64,000 nucleotides of DNA from Paenarthrobacter sp. A20. GTDB taxonomy: Bacteria > Actinomycetota > Actinomycetes > Actinomycetales > Micrococcaceae. Both the position numbers and the translations under genes were made by a program. This document shows, piece by piece, positions 1-7,179 of this stretch. The stretch lies in NCBI RefSeq assembly GCF_024168825.1, contig NZ_JALJWH010000001.1, forward strand, positions 3,038,001-3,102,000. The letters run 5' to 3'. Below the pieces are notes generated by a model. That model had not been told where the DNA came from. It did not search any database and saw nothing but the letters and a program-made list of their open reading frames with translations. Positions within the stretch are counted from its first letter, which is position 1. The number at the start of each line of letters is the position of its first letter.

Positions 1-1
1 C

Positions 2-139
2 CCTCCAGGACAGGCCGGTTCCACGAACTCGCTGAAGGTCCACAAGGTAGGCGACCTCGCCGATACGTCCACTGTTGACGCATCGCGCAAGGAACCCGTT
101 GGCCCGTGGCCTGAAAAGAAGTCCAAGGCCAAGGCTTAG
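2..139 (+). CDS. pyk: Pyruvate kinase, C-terminal end (partial)
   Basis: The window opens inside a plus-strand gene read in the frame starting at base 2 and ending at TAG 137-139, giving 45 residues. The segment GSTNSLKVHKVGDL is what I recognise as the last stretch of actinobacterial pyruvate kinase, the glycolytic enzyme that makes pyruvate and ATP from phosphoenolpyruvate. It is followed by a Lys/Pro-rich tail. The active-site domains lie outside the window. Two hairpins with T-runs follow it directly, as expected for the end of a transcription unit. The identification rests on a short segment and on memory of the family. Confidence 0.6.
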   Translation, partial: PPGQAGSTNSLKVHKVGDLADTSTVDASRKEPVGPWPEKKSKAKA

Positions 140-157
140 TCCTCCGGTCTTAAGAGA

Positions 158-189
158 ATGCGGGCCCCGCCATGTGGTGGGGTCCGCAT
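158..189 (+). terminator. Rho-independent terminator after pyk
   Basis: A 15-bp stem (ATGCGGGCCCCGCCA pairing with TGGTGGGGTCCGCAT, two G-U pairs) has a 2-base loop and is followed by TTTCTTTTGCTTTC. It begins 19 bases after the pyk stop. Confidence 0.75.
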
Positions 190-210
190 TTCTTTTGCTT
201 TCTGGCACGT

Positions 211-268
211 ACGACGGCGGCCACGCACCTCGTGTGAGGTGCGCGGCCGCCGTCGTGCGTTGCTTTTT
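211..268. terminator. Large hairpin between convergent pyk and pdtaR
   Basis: Arms 211-222 (ACGACGGCGGCC) and 224-231 pair with 236-243 and 245-256, leaving one mismatch and a GTGT loop. A T6 run (263-268) follows on the plus strand. It lies 23 bases past the pdtaR stop codon, so it probably backs up pyk termination and also ends pdtaR transcripts. Confidence 0.6.
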
Positions 269-278
269 TGGTCCGGTG

Positions 279-884
279 CTAGTTGACCTGGTTGATGATG
301 GTTTCGGCAACCTCACGCATGCTGAGGCGACGGTCCATGGAGGTCTTCTGGATCCAACGGAACGCTTCCGGCTCGGTCAGGCCCATCTTGGTGGTCAGGA
401 GGCTCTTGGCGCGCTCTACAAGCTTGCGCGTGGCGAACTGCTCCTGGAGGTCGGACACCTCGTTCTCAAGCGCCTTGATTTCTTCATGGCGGGAAAGGGC
501 GATCTCGATGGCCGGGATGAGGTCCGCGGGGGAGAACGGCTTGACGACGTAAGCCATGGCACCGGCGTCGCGTGCGCGTTCCACCAATTCCTTCTGGCTG
601 AAAGCGGTCAGCAGCACAACAGGTGCAATGCGCGCCTTGACGATCTTCTCAGCCGCCGAGATGCCGTCCATAACGGGCATCTTCACATCCATGAGGACAA
701 GGTCAGGCTTGAGTTCCTCGGCCAGCTGCACAGCTTTCTCGCCGTTGTCTGCCTCGCCGACGACGTCGTACCCCTCGCCCTTCAGAATCTCGATAATGTC
801 CAGGCGGATGAGGGTCTCATCCTCGGCTACGACAACGCGTCGGGCCGGCTGGGCTGTGGACGTGGACTCCGTCTGTTCGGTCAC
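279..884 (-). CDS. pdtaR: ANTAR-domain response regulator (PdtaR type)
   Basis: A 201-residue response regulator. Residues 15-125 are a receiver domain with acidic pair E21-D22, phosphoacceptor D66 in LVLMDVKMP, T93 and K115 in VVKPF. Residues 130-195 form the helical ANTAR domain, which binds RNA hairpins and acts by antitermination. In Mycobacterium the PdtaS kinase phosphorylates PdtaR. Length and domain order are typical, and no PdtaS is visible here. The gene is single, faces left toward pyk and lies just before tRNA-Leu, so it is chromosomal backbone. The ATG start at 884 is preceded by AAGGAGA. Confidence 0.9.
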   Translation of the reverse strand: MTEQTESTSTAQPARRVVVAEDETLIRLDIIEILKGEGYDVVGEADNGEKAVQLAEELKPDLVLMDVKMPVMDGISAAEKIVKARIAPVVLLTAFSQKELVERARDAGAMAYVVKPFSPADLIPAIEIALSRHEEIKALENEVSDLQEQFATRKLVERAKSLLTTKMGLTEPEAFRWIQKTSMDRRLSMREVAETIINQVN

Positions 885-1082
885 GGGATCTCCTTGAAAA
901 GGTTCGGCGGGTTCATGTCCATCTTAGTGTGGACTCTTTGATGGCTGGTTTTTGTTGCATCAGCGCGCCCGGTTCTTTGAATCAGCCTATCTGCATGTAG
1001 AGTAGTTTCGCGTGCTGGGAAAGGATCGCGTTGCTCACAGAAATGAGAGCAGTCAGCGAGATTTAACTTCCCGGTAATCCGC

Positions 1083-1164
1083 GCCCGAGTGGCGGAATTG
1101 GCAGACGCGCTGCACTCAAAATGCAGTATCGAAAGGTGTGTGGGTTCGAGTCCCACCTCGGGCA
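1083..1164 (+). tRNA. tRNA-Leu (anticodon CAA)
   Basis: The acceptor arms GCCCGAG (1083-1089) and CTCGGGC (1157-1163) pair, with discriminator A1164. The T-arm is GGGTTCGAGTCCC. The anticodon stem CTGCA/TGCAG encloses the loop CTCAAAA, giving anticodon CAA (codon UUG). A long variable arm fits a class II tRNA-Leu. CCA is not encoded: the DNA reads ACCG after the stem. It is the insertion target of the element that starts immediately downstream. Confidence 0.93.
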
Positions 1165-1202
1165 CCGTGTTGTCGCAGGTCAGGGGCCTATATGGCCCCT
1201 GA

Positions 1203-1232
1203 CTGTTGACAAAGACCCCAAATCTGTTGACA
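1203..1232 (+). promoter_or_regulatory. Direct repeats before the integrase
   Basis: CTGTTGACA occurs at 1203-1211 and again at 1224-1232, exactly 21 bp (two helical turns) apart, between the tRNA end and the integrase start. Each copy contains a TTGACA -35-like hexamer. They could be integrase arm-type or excisionase binding sites, tandem -35 boxes, or both. No clear -10 is seen. Confidence 0.4.
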
Positions 1233-1250
1233 CGGAACTAGCATTTTTAT

Positions 1251-2381
1251 GTGGCTAGTATCCGGAAACGCGTCAAAAAGGACGGCTCTTCGTCCTTCAT
1301 GGTGGTCTGGCGCGACCCCAAGATCCGGAAGCAGCAGGGCATCACTGTCGACTCCGCGCATGAGGCTGAAACGCTCAAACGACTGCTCGACGCAAACGGT
1401 CAATCCTTTGAGATCGCCCAGCAGGCACTTCTGGACAACAGGGCGAAGATACCCACGGTTGGTGAGGTAATTCAGGAGCATATCGACCTCTTGATCCGGC
1501 CGTCGAGTGGGACCGTCAAGACGTATCAGACGATGCTTGATCTTCATGTGAAGAAGGTCATCGGGCACGTCCCTGTCGACAAGCTGGATTATCGGATGAT
1601 CGCCTACTGGGTGAAGTCGATGATGACCAAGGGCCGCTCACCGAAGACGATCAAGAACGTGCACGGCCTGATCTCGGCGTCGATGAACACCGCAGAGATG
1701 CTTGGTTACATCACACGCAATCCTTGCCGCGGCGTGCAGCTTCCGAGCGTCGAGAAGGCTGAGGATGAAATGATGTTCCTCACCCATGCGGAGTTCGGAC
1801 TGATTATGGACGGGATGGGGGAGCGGTACCGCGACTTCACCAACTTCCTGGTGATGACAGGGACGCGGTTTGGCGAAGCGACGGCGCTGACTGTCGCGGA
1901 CATTGATTTGCTGGGCAAGCCGGCCACGGCCCGCATCAATAAGGCGTGGAAGCGGGACGGGCAGAATCAGTTCTATATCGGGCCGACGAAGACCGGCGCT
2001 GGTAAGCGGACCATCGGATTGAACCCTGCGCTGGTTGACCTGCTCATTCCGTTGGTCGCTGGACGCCTTGGTGGCGACCTACTTTTCACGACACCCAAAG
2101 GTGAGCGGATTATTCACAAGCTTTACTGGCACCATTACTGGATGCCGGCGGTTAAGGCAGCCCAGGATCGCGGCCTGAGAAAGAATCCCCGAATTCACGA
2201 TCTACGGCACACCCATGCCTCGTGGTTGATTCAGGATGGTGTCCCAATCTTCACGATCTCGCGTCGGTTGGGTCATGCGTCGACCAGGACAACAGAAGGC
2301 GTTTATGGGCACCTCATGCCGGAAGCACTGCAGGCCGGGGCAGATGCCACGGAGCGGTCGGTGTCGGCGTTCATGCGTTGA
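1251..2381 (+). CDS. int: Tyrosine recombinase (site-specific integrase)
   Basis: A 376-residue phage-type integrase. The N-terminal part (about 60-150) is a SAM-like core-binding domain and the C-terminal part (about 170-365) is the catalytic domain. Visible catalytic residues are Arg in MTGTRFGEAT, the HDLRHTHAS box (His-x-x-Arg), His in RRLGHAST and the nucleophile Tyr in EGVYGHL. It catalyses integration and excision between attP and the tRNA-Leu gene. The start is GTG at 1251 without a good Shine-Dalgarno, and the protein begins with the usual basic AP2-like MASIRKRVKKDG stretch. Its position directly after the tRNA is typical for this class. Confidence 0.93.
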   Translation: MASIRKRVKKDGSSSFMVVWRDPKIRKQQGITVDSAHEAETLKRLLDANGQSFEIAQQALLDNRAKIPTVGEVIQEHIDLLIRPSSGTVKTYQTMLDLHVKKVIGHVPVDKLDYRMIAYWVKSMMTKGRSPKTIKNVHGLISASMNTAEMLGYITRNPCRGVQLPSVEKAEDEMMFLTHAEFGLIMDGMGERYRDFTNFLVMTGTRFGEATALTVADIDLLGKPATARINKAWKRDGQNQFYIGPTKTGAGKRTIGLNPALVDLLIPLVAGRLGGDLLFTTPKGERIIHKLYWHHYWMPAVKAAQDRGLRKNPRIHDLRHTHASWLIQDGVPIFTISRRLGHASTRTTEGVYGHLMPEALQAGADATERSVSAFMR

Positions 2382-2403
2382 GCGGCTTGGCTTCTCGTGG
2401 TGC

Positions 2404-2670
2404 CTACGACGCCATGCGGTTGCGGGCTCTAGTCCCAATGAGCCGAGTGTTGGTGTTGCTTCGCCCGCGGACATCAGGTGCCGGGTGGGAGTCGGGCAAT
2501 ATCTCGCTAATCCTGGCGATCTCCGCGATGTGCTCGGACGTAAAGACGATCTTCCCCTTGCCCCAGCAGGCGTGTGGGAAGCGCCCCGCAGCAGCGCCGT
2601 CACGAAGCCATCCTTCGCTGCAGCGCATGAGTGCTGCGGCTTCTGCAGGTTCGAAGAATTCCAGATTCAT
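2404..2670 (-). CDS. Excisionase-like small HTH protein
   Basis: An 88-residue protein beginning MNLEFFEPAEAAALM, a MerR-like/HTH_17 helix-turn-helix (AEAAALMRCSEGWLRDGAAAGRFP) with the wing-like KGKIVFTSEHI. Such proteins bend DNA as recombination directionality factors (Xis) or act as small regulators. It converges on the integrase, with stops 23 bases apart, and this pairing supports an Xis role. I chose ATG 2670 because the homologous region starts there; an upstream in-frame ATG at 2703 is possible. The basic C-terminal tail is unusually long for an Xis. Confidence 0.6.
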   Translation of the reverse strand: MNLEFFEPAEAAALMRCSEGWLRDGAAAGRFPHACWGKGKIVFTSEHIAEIARISEILPDSHPAPDVRGRSNTNTRLIGTRARNRMAS

Positions 2671-3033
2671 AACTGTCCGTTCACGTTCGCCCAAGATTGC
2701 CAATTCATGCGCGGTTCCTACGGCGAGGACATGACTGGTGAGGAGTTTTTCCTAGGAGTTCTGGGGCAATCGGCTCGGAAAGAGAACCTAGCAGCGGCTA
2801 TGCCTGAAGGTCATGTGTGAGCTAGCGCGTCTATTCGGGGGCCACGTGGCTCAGCAGTAGAGCGAGGAGTCGATAAGGCATCCACGAGTGAGAAAGTCGC
2901 TAGGCGCGACGACGAGATCAATCTATTCAGCGCTAGATGTCGTAAGGCCACCGACGACGACCAATCATCCACCGTGTAGGATCGAGCGATCGTAGCGAAG
3001 AGCGTGTCCCGACCTTGCTGCAGAATGGGAGGC

Positions 3034-3444
3034 ATGGATCAACTCTGGGGCATTGGTGGGGTTGTTGTTGGCATTTTGGCCACAACTTCCGGTAATTGGT
3101 GGAATGAGCGCCAAAAGTTTAAGCGTGAACTCAGTAAGGAGCGAATCGCTCGGGAGCGCGCTGTGAGTGTAAAACTGCTCGATAGCATTGATTCGGAGTT
3201 AGCTGCTTTGGGGGCGTTCGAGGATGAGCACGGAGTCTTTCCCGGGGATATGGGTCGAGATCCGTCCGACTCCCCGGCGCGAGTAATGCTGACTGAGGTT
3301 TATCTCAACTGTCAGCCACGAGTGCACGCAAGGGCAGTAGCTCTGGTAGACGCCGTGGACGCATGGGCCTGGAGGGGTGGCCCGAAAGAGTCAGTCCAAA
3401 AGAGCCGAGTTGAGTTCGTTGAGGTTGTGAGGAAGCAACACTAG
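3034..3444 (+). CDS. Small membrane-anchored protein of unknown function
   Basis: About 136 residues. One N-terminal membrane segment (LWGIGGVVVGILATTSG) is followed at once by a basic, probably coiled-coil stretch (WWNERQKFKRELSKERIARERAV) and a soluble tail. I do not recognise the family. The layout, a short outside end, one TM and a long cytoplasmic helix, resembles small actinobacterial membrane accessory proteins. It is first of three plus-strand genes, 30 bases before the next. Alternative starts are ATG 3025 and GTG 3004. About 360 bases upstream (2671-3033) hold no gene I can support. Confidence 0.45.
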   Translation: MDQLWGIGGVVVGILATTSGNWWNERQKFKRELSKERIARERAVSVKLLDSIDSELAALGAFEDEHGVFPGDMGRDPSDSPARVMLTEVYLNCQPRVHARAVALVDAVDAWAWRGGPKESVQKSRVEFVEVVRKQH

Positions 3445-3474
3445 TAGCATGTGGCTTATCGGAAAGGGGGCAAG

Positions 3475-4242
3475 ATGGAGCGCGATGAGGTGAGACTTAG
3501 GATACTCGGCGCACCCAATGCCATCGACGTACGCGCTCTCCACCGCGCCCTTGGTGGCCTTCTTGACCTGCTCCACGGTTCCACGGACGTTCACTGGTTT
3601 ATCTCAGACTTGAGAGTCGGCAGCGCTCAAATCCAAATCCGTCCCCCGCGTAAGACGGAGGAGGAATGGGAAACTGCATTCCAAGAAATAACGGAAGGCC
3701 TCCGTCATTTGGAGACCGATTGTTCCACGCCAGCCGCATGGGGCGACTCCATGCTCGAAGCCCTTGTCCAAACTGGAAGGTTGTCGAAGTTCGCCGGTGT
3801 TGAGGGTGTAGAGGTGACTCTTGGCGAAGGTCGCCCGATCCGGTTGGACCGCGAAATCGTTGCAAATGCCGCGCGTGCGCTTAAGGCGCCAAACAAGTCG
3901 CTCGGGTCAGTTGCGGGGAAGATTGACCGCTTCATTAGCCGTAGCGGAAAGAATAACTTTGGCTTGGTGGATCAAAACACGGGCAGGTCCGTTCAAGTGA
4001 CTTTTACAAAGGCGATGGAATCGCGTGTGGTCGAGGCAATCGGCAAGCAGGTGCTCGCTTGGGGAGCCCTGCGGCGGGACCATACAGGTCGAAAGGTGTC
4101 GCTCGCATTGGAAGACTTCGAGGTTGTTCAAGCCGGACGCCGGACGGTGTCTGTTGACGAGATCGTTGGAGCGTTAGGAACGGATTGGACGGATGGTCGC
4201 GGTTCAGTGGAATGGGTAAGGGAACAGCGTGACGAGGACTGA
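3475..4242 (+). CDS. Unknown protein, PIN partner with OB-like C-terminal half
   Basis: A 255-residue protein starting at ATG 3475 behind AAGGGGG; a GTG at 3451 is in frame but has no ribosome site. No family is recognised. The N-terminal half is alpha/beta with a predicted amphipathic helix (EEWETAFQEITEGLRHLE). Residues 150-230 read like a small beta barrel: a glycine-rich turn, FGLVDQNTGRSVQVTF, then GKQVLAWGALRRD. This resembles OB-like nucleic-acid-binding folds, by pattern only. Its end overlaps the PIN gene by 14 bases, so the two are translationally coupled, and it may be the PIN protein's partner or antitoxin. Confidence 0.55.
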   Translation: MERDEVRLRILGAPNAIDVRALHRALGGLLDLLHGSTDVHWFISDLRVGSAQIQIRPPRKTEEEWETAFQEITEGLRHLETDCSTPAAWGDSMLEALVQTGRLSKFAGVEGVEVTLGEGRPIRLDREIVANAARALKAPNKSLGSVAGKIDRFISRSGKNNFGLVDQNTGRSVQVTFTKAMESRVVEAIGKQVLAWGALRRDHTGRKVSLALEDFEVVQAGRRTVSVDEIVGALGTDWTDGRGSVEWVREQRDED

Positions 4243-4738
4243 ACCACGGCGAGCCATAGACACTTGTGTCTTGATCAATGTTATGACGGGTGGTGCGAAT
4301 GACGATCCATCATGGTTACCTCGGAGCAAGCAAGTCCTTCAATCAGCCGTCCAAGGAAAGTACCAGCTGACACTTTCCGCATTTGTGATCCCCGAACTTG
4401 CCGGAAACGGAAGGATTAGAGGCGATCAATTGCCTCGAGACGTTCGGCACGAGCGCGTCACCCGCGCTCGCGATTGGATCAACAATGCTGGATTTATCCT
4501 GGTGGAGCTCGATGGGCATATAGCCAACCAAGCTGCAGATCTGGCCATAACGAATCAGCTTAAGGGTGGTGACGCAGTCATCTTGGCTAGCGCGATAAGA
4601 GCTAAGGTTGACGTTCTCTACACATGGGATTCGGATCTGCTCAAGCTGAACGGGGAGTTCAGCTTCGAGATAGCACAGCCGCCAACTCCAGGCGACGAAG
4701 GCCAACTCGACCTCTTTGGTGCCGCTGCCGCCTCCTAG
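4229..4738 (+). CDS. PIN-domain nuclease-like protein
   Basis: A 169-residue PIN-fold protein, the family of Mg-dependent RNases that includes VapC toxins. Acidic residues sit where the family keeps its metal site: Asp in AIDTCVLI (N-terminal), Glu in IPELAGN, Asp in GGDAVILASAI and Asp in YTWDSDLLKL. The GTG start at 4229 has AAGGGA six bases upstream and overlaps the preceding gene. It is longer than most VapC proteins (about 130 residues) because of a tail that contains QLDLF at 159-163, the consensus of bacterial sliding-clamp-binding peptides. Whether it is a toxin, a DNA-repair factor or a defence effector cannot be told from sequence. Confidence 0.8.
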   Translation: MTRTEPRRAIDTCVLINVMTGGANDDPSWLPRSKQVLQSAVQGKYQLTLSAFVIPELAGNGRIRGDQLPRDVRHERVTRARDWINNAGFILVELDGHIANQAADLAITNQLKGGDAVILASAIRAKVDVLYTWDSDLLKLNGEFSFEIAQPPTPGDEGQLDLFGAAAAS

Positions 4739-5101
4739 TCGCTCGTCGCTCGCTATGAGCTGGTCTTGACTCGTGCCGTCTTAACCATTGCGTCAGTAGC
4801 CTCGTGAGCCAGTTCGCCCGGCCGAACATTTTCTGCTCGAATCGTCTCTCACGAGAAGCAGCGAAGGGCCGATCATATCGGTCCGTCCGGCGTCAGTTTG
4901 TCGTCGCGTTCAATCCAGACCTCAAGTGAATGCTGTGGGTCAGCGTGACCAGTTCGAATTGAACGCTGAAATAGAGTTGGCGAAAGTGATGCCTTACATC
5001 TTGCCTAAATTGTCAGAACAGGATGACCACCGCGTAGGACTTCGCCAAGACTCGCAGTGACGACCGTATGGCCATACTCAGTTCGATTTCATCAAGCCCC
5101 C
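4739..5101. other. Intergenic stretch before the ImmA operon
   Basis: About 360 bases without a convincing reading frame, RNA gene or repeat. It precedes the palindrome at 5102. Confidence 0.5.
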
Positions 5102-5123
5102 GACTCTGGACATGTCCAGAGTC
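5102..5123. promoter_or_regulatory. Perfect 22-bp palindrome, candidate operator 1
   Basis: The half-site GACTCTGGACA is followed by its exact reverse complement, with no spacer. It lies 91 bp upstream of the ImmA-like gene and has no T-run, so it is more likely an operator than a terminator. The half-site core CTnTnGAC recurs in the palindrome at 8659-8680. Confidence 0.65.
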
Positions 5124-5213
5124 TGGGAGTTCAATGGAACTGAGGGCTTGCGCCGAGCTTAGTCGGCAGTTGCGCGGGCTTGAAACGAACCGAGGCTGAA
5201 CGCATCACTGGGG

Positions 5214-5711
5214 ATGCTCATGAACAACAACACATATCCCTCAGGACAATCGCCGGCGGAACGCGCCGCGAATGCCTTCGGTTCGTTAGTGCTGCCGACT
5301 CACCTGAGTCTGGAACGTCTAGTGAAGGTGGTCGAGGGTGTTCGGCATCGTCCCATACAAATCGAGGCGGCCGGAGCTCTGAACGGTGGCTCTATCTGTG
5401 GACTCTGGCTTTCCACGGTCGAGGTCGAAATCATCTTGCACGCCGTCAGTCCGTCAGGTCTGCACAGGCAACAGTTCGTCCTGCACGAACTCGGGCACAT
5501 GGTCTTGAGGCACGATGAACTAGTCGTGCCAGCAGACTACATCGAAGTCCTCTTCCCGAACCTCCCGGTAGGACTCGTCTCACGCGTACTAGCCCGGAGC
5601 AGCTTCACTGACGACCTTGAAGCTGCCGCGGAATCGCTTGCCGATCTACTTGCCGCAGCAATCAGGAACAGTGCGAGGGAACCAAGATCATTCGAGAGGG
5701 TTTTCGAATGA
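5214..5711 (+). CDS. ImmA/IrrE-type zinc metallopeptidase
   Basis: A 165-residue protein with the gluzincin-like motif HELGH at residues 91-95 in QQFVLHELGHMVLRHDE, the signature of ImmA/IrrE (M78) peptidases. In known members such as ImmA of ICEBs1 or DdrO-cleaving IrrE, these proteases cut an XRE repressor in response to DNA damage or cell density. It is first in a run with ATGA overlaps: ImmA, a 7-TM protein and an EspR-like XRE protein. The regulator two genes downstream is a natural candidate substrate, by inference. An internal ATG at 5220, with GGGG upstream, may be the true start. Confidence 0.75.
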   Translation: MLMNNNTYPSGQSPAERAANAFGSLVLPTHLSLERLVKVVEGVRHRPIQIEAAGALNGGSICGLWLSTVEVEIILHAVSPSGLHRQQFVLHELGHMVLRHDELVVPADYIEVLFPNLPVGLVSRVLARSSFTDDLEAAAESLADLLAAAIRNSAREPRSFERVFE

Positions 5712-6724
5712 TTCAGATTGTGGCCGCTGTCCTGATTTGGCTACTCGTCGTTTGCCTCCTGCCTGGAATGCGGCGACGGCGCGATCATAGCGTGCTGACA
5801 GCAGCCATCACGATAGCAGTCGCCCTGACGCTGAACATCGATCAGGTCTATCCGGGCGTCGATTCCGTACTGGGTGGTCTTAACTTCGTTGACCTGTTGG
5901 CCAATGTCTCTATGGTCATTGGGATCTACTTTCTCTCGCGGGCAATCGTTCGGGCGGCGACGCCAGACGAGACGGTCGAGAAACGAGACACTCTTGGCTT
6001 GATTCTTTTGACCGTGGTGATCGTGGGCCTTGCAGCCAGCTTCAGTGCCATCGTCACCCACGGTAGTTCCACTCGCTTCATGGTGGAATACGGTGACCAG
6101 TGGTCTGCTGCCGTCTACTCATCCATCCAGTTCATATACATCGGTTACGTGGTTAGCGTTACCGGAGTTACCTGTTTCCGGTTTCGTGGCGACATGTCGA
6201 GGCCCTACTTCCGCGCGGCATTTACGAGCATCGGGGTTGGCTGTAGCTTTGCCGTCCTCCTTGTATTGCTGGTGCTCGTCATGGACATCCTGCATTTGCA
6301 AGGGCGCCTGGACGCTATGCGTGCGGTCTCACCTATTTATGATGCGGCGGTCATTGCTGCCATGGCGTTCCTCTGTGTAGGTCTGGCCATCCCGCCCGTC
6401 GCGCGTCGAGTCCTACGCCATAGGGAATCCGTGACTGAGGAGGAATTGGTCAGTGGCCTCTCGAAAATCTGGGAAAAGACCACAAAGAAACGGCAAGACG
6501 TTCGGCTCGTGCGAGACACCGCAGTGACCAGCCAACAGGACGAAGCCCAAAAGCTCCATAGAATGCTTGTTGAAGTACAGGATGCACTGCTAGTCGAGCC
6601 CAGTTTGGGCAGCTCTTTGGACATCCATGACCTCAATGTTTTGAACGCTGTTGAGAGCTATCTGGCAGGACCTTTAGGGCGCCAAGTTCCAGTTCGTAGA
6701 CGGAAGGGGGAGCGAGCGATATGA
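5708..6724 (+). CDS. 7-TM membrane protein with cytoplasmic tail (MAB_1171c/DUF6545-like)
   Basis: A 338-residue protein. About seven hydrophobic segments fill residues 1-235 (for example MIQIVAAVLIWLLVVCLLPG and a long VLLVLLVLVMDIL stretch), and a soluble tail of about 100 residues rich in charged helices follows. I believe this matches the actinobacterial MAB_1171c family (DUF6545), often called a putative transporter but without a proven function. It overlaps the ImmA gene and the EspR-like gene by 4 bases at each end, so the three are one transcript. A sensor feeding the protease/regulator pair is one possible role (inference). Confidence 0.7.
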   Translation: MIQIVAAVLIWLLVVCLLPGMRRRRDHSVLTAAITIAVALTLNIDQVYPGVDSVLGGLNFVDLLANVSMVIGIYFLSRAIVRAATPDETVEKRDTLGLILLTVVIVGLAASFSAIVTHGSSTRFMVEYGDQWSAAVYSSIQFIYIGYVVSVTGVTCFRFRGDMSRPYFRAAFTSIGVGCSFAVLLVLLVLVMDILHLQGRLDAMRAVSPIYDAAVIAAMAFLCVGLAIPPVARRVLRHRESVTEEELVSGLSKIWEKTTKKRQDVRLVRDTAVTSQQDEAQKLHRMLVEVQDALLVEPSLGSSLDIHDLNVLNAVESYLAGPLGRQVPVRRRKGERAI

Positions 6725-7179
6725 AGGACGATGCCAGTTTGTCCGATACCCCCCAGACCAGATTGGCGCGAAAGCTCAACCTTCTCTTGGATCTATTTGA
6801 GGCGGAAGGATCGGAGGCATTGACCTACCCCGAAATCAATCGGCATATGAGCGAGCGGGGAACTCCACTTTCCCGCTCCCGCTGGGCCTACATGCGAAGC
6901 GGGGATAGCTCTCTGGCAAATGATCCCTCGCTGCTCCGTAACCTTGCAGAGTTCTTCGGCGTGGACCGTGATTACCTCCTGGATGATTCAGGGGAGATAC
7001 CGAAGCTCGTCGACGCTCAGCTGGAACTTCTTCGTACCCTGCGTGAGTCACGTGTGCGGAACTTCGCTGCTCGTCAGTTGCAGGGGATCTCTCCGGAAAC
7101 TCTTGTGAGGCTCCGCCACGTGATAGACGAACGCAAAAGGGCCCCGAGGGTGGACGATGCCGACAGCAAACAGTCGTAG
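6721..7179 (+). CDS. EspR-like XRE regulator 1
   Basis: A 152-residue protein with the arrangement of mycobacterial EspR: an N-terminal helix-turn-helix (LARKLNLLLDLF through SRSRWAYMRSGD, then LLRNLAEFFGVDRDYLLDD) and a C-terminal dimerisation part (AQLELLRTLRESRVRNFAARQLQGISPETL). EspR is a nucleoid-associated regulator that binds paired sites. This copy is a clear paralogue of the protein at 8803-9309. It is the third gene of the ImmA operon and a likely binder of the 22-bp palindromes, though that link is inferred from co-location only. Confidence 0.8.
   Translation: MKDDASLSDTPQTRLARKLNLLLDLFEAEGSEALTYPEINRHMSERGTPLSRSRWAYMRSGDSSLANDPSLLRNLAEFFGVDRDYLLDDSGEIPKLVDAQLELLRTLRESRVRNFAARQLQGISPETLVRLRHVIDERKRAPRVDDADSKQS

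Noticed and set aside
75..1165. Long plus-strand frame opposite pdtaR and minus-strand frame across the tRNA
   Set aside because: They are mirrors of the response-regulator gene and of the tRNA; the pdtaR frame has clear receiver and ANTAR motifs.
2202..2820. Several overlapping frames on both strands around the integrase end
   Set aside because: Only the short minus-strand HTH frame shows family features; the others are shadows of it or of the integrase.
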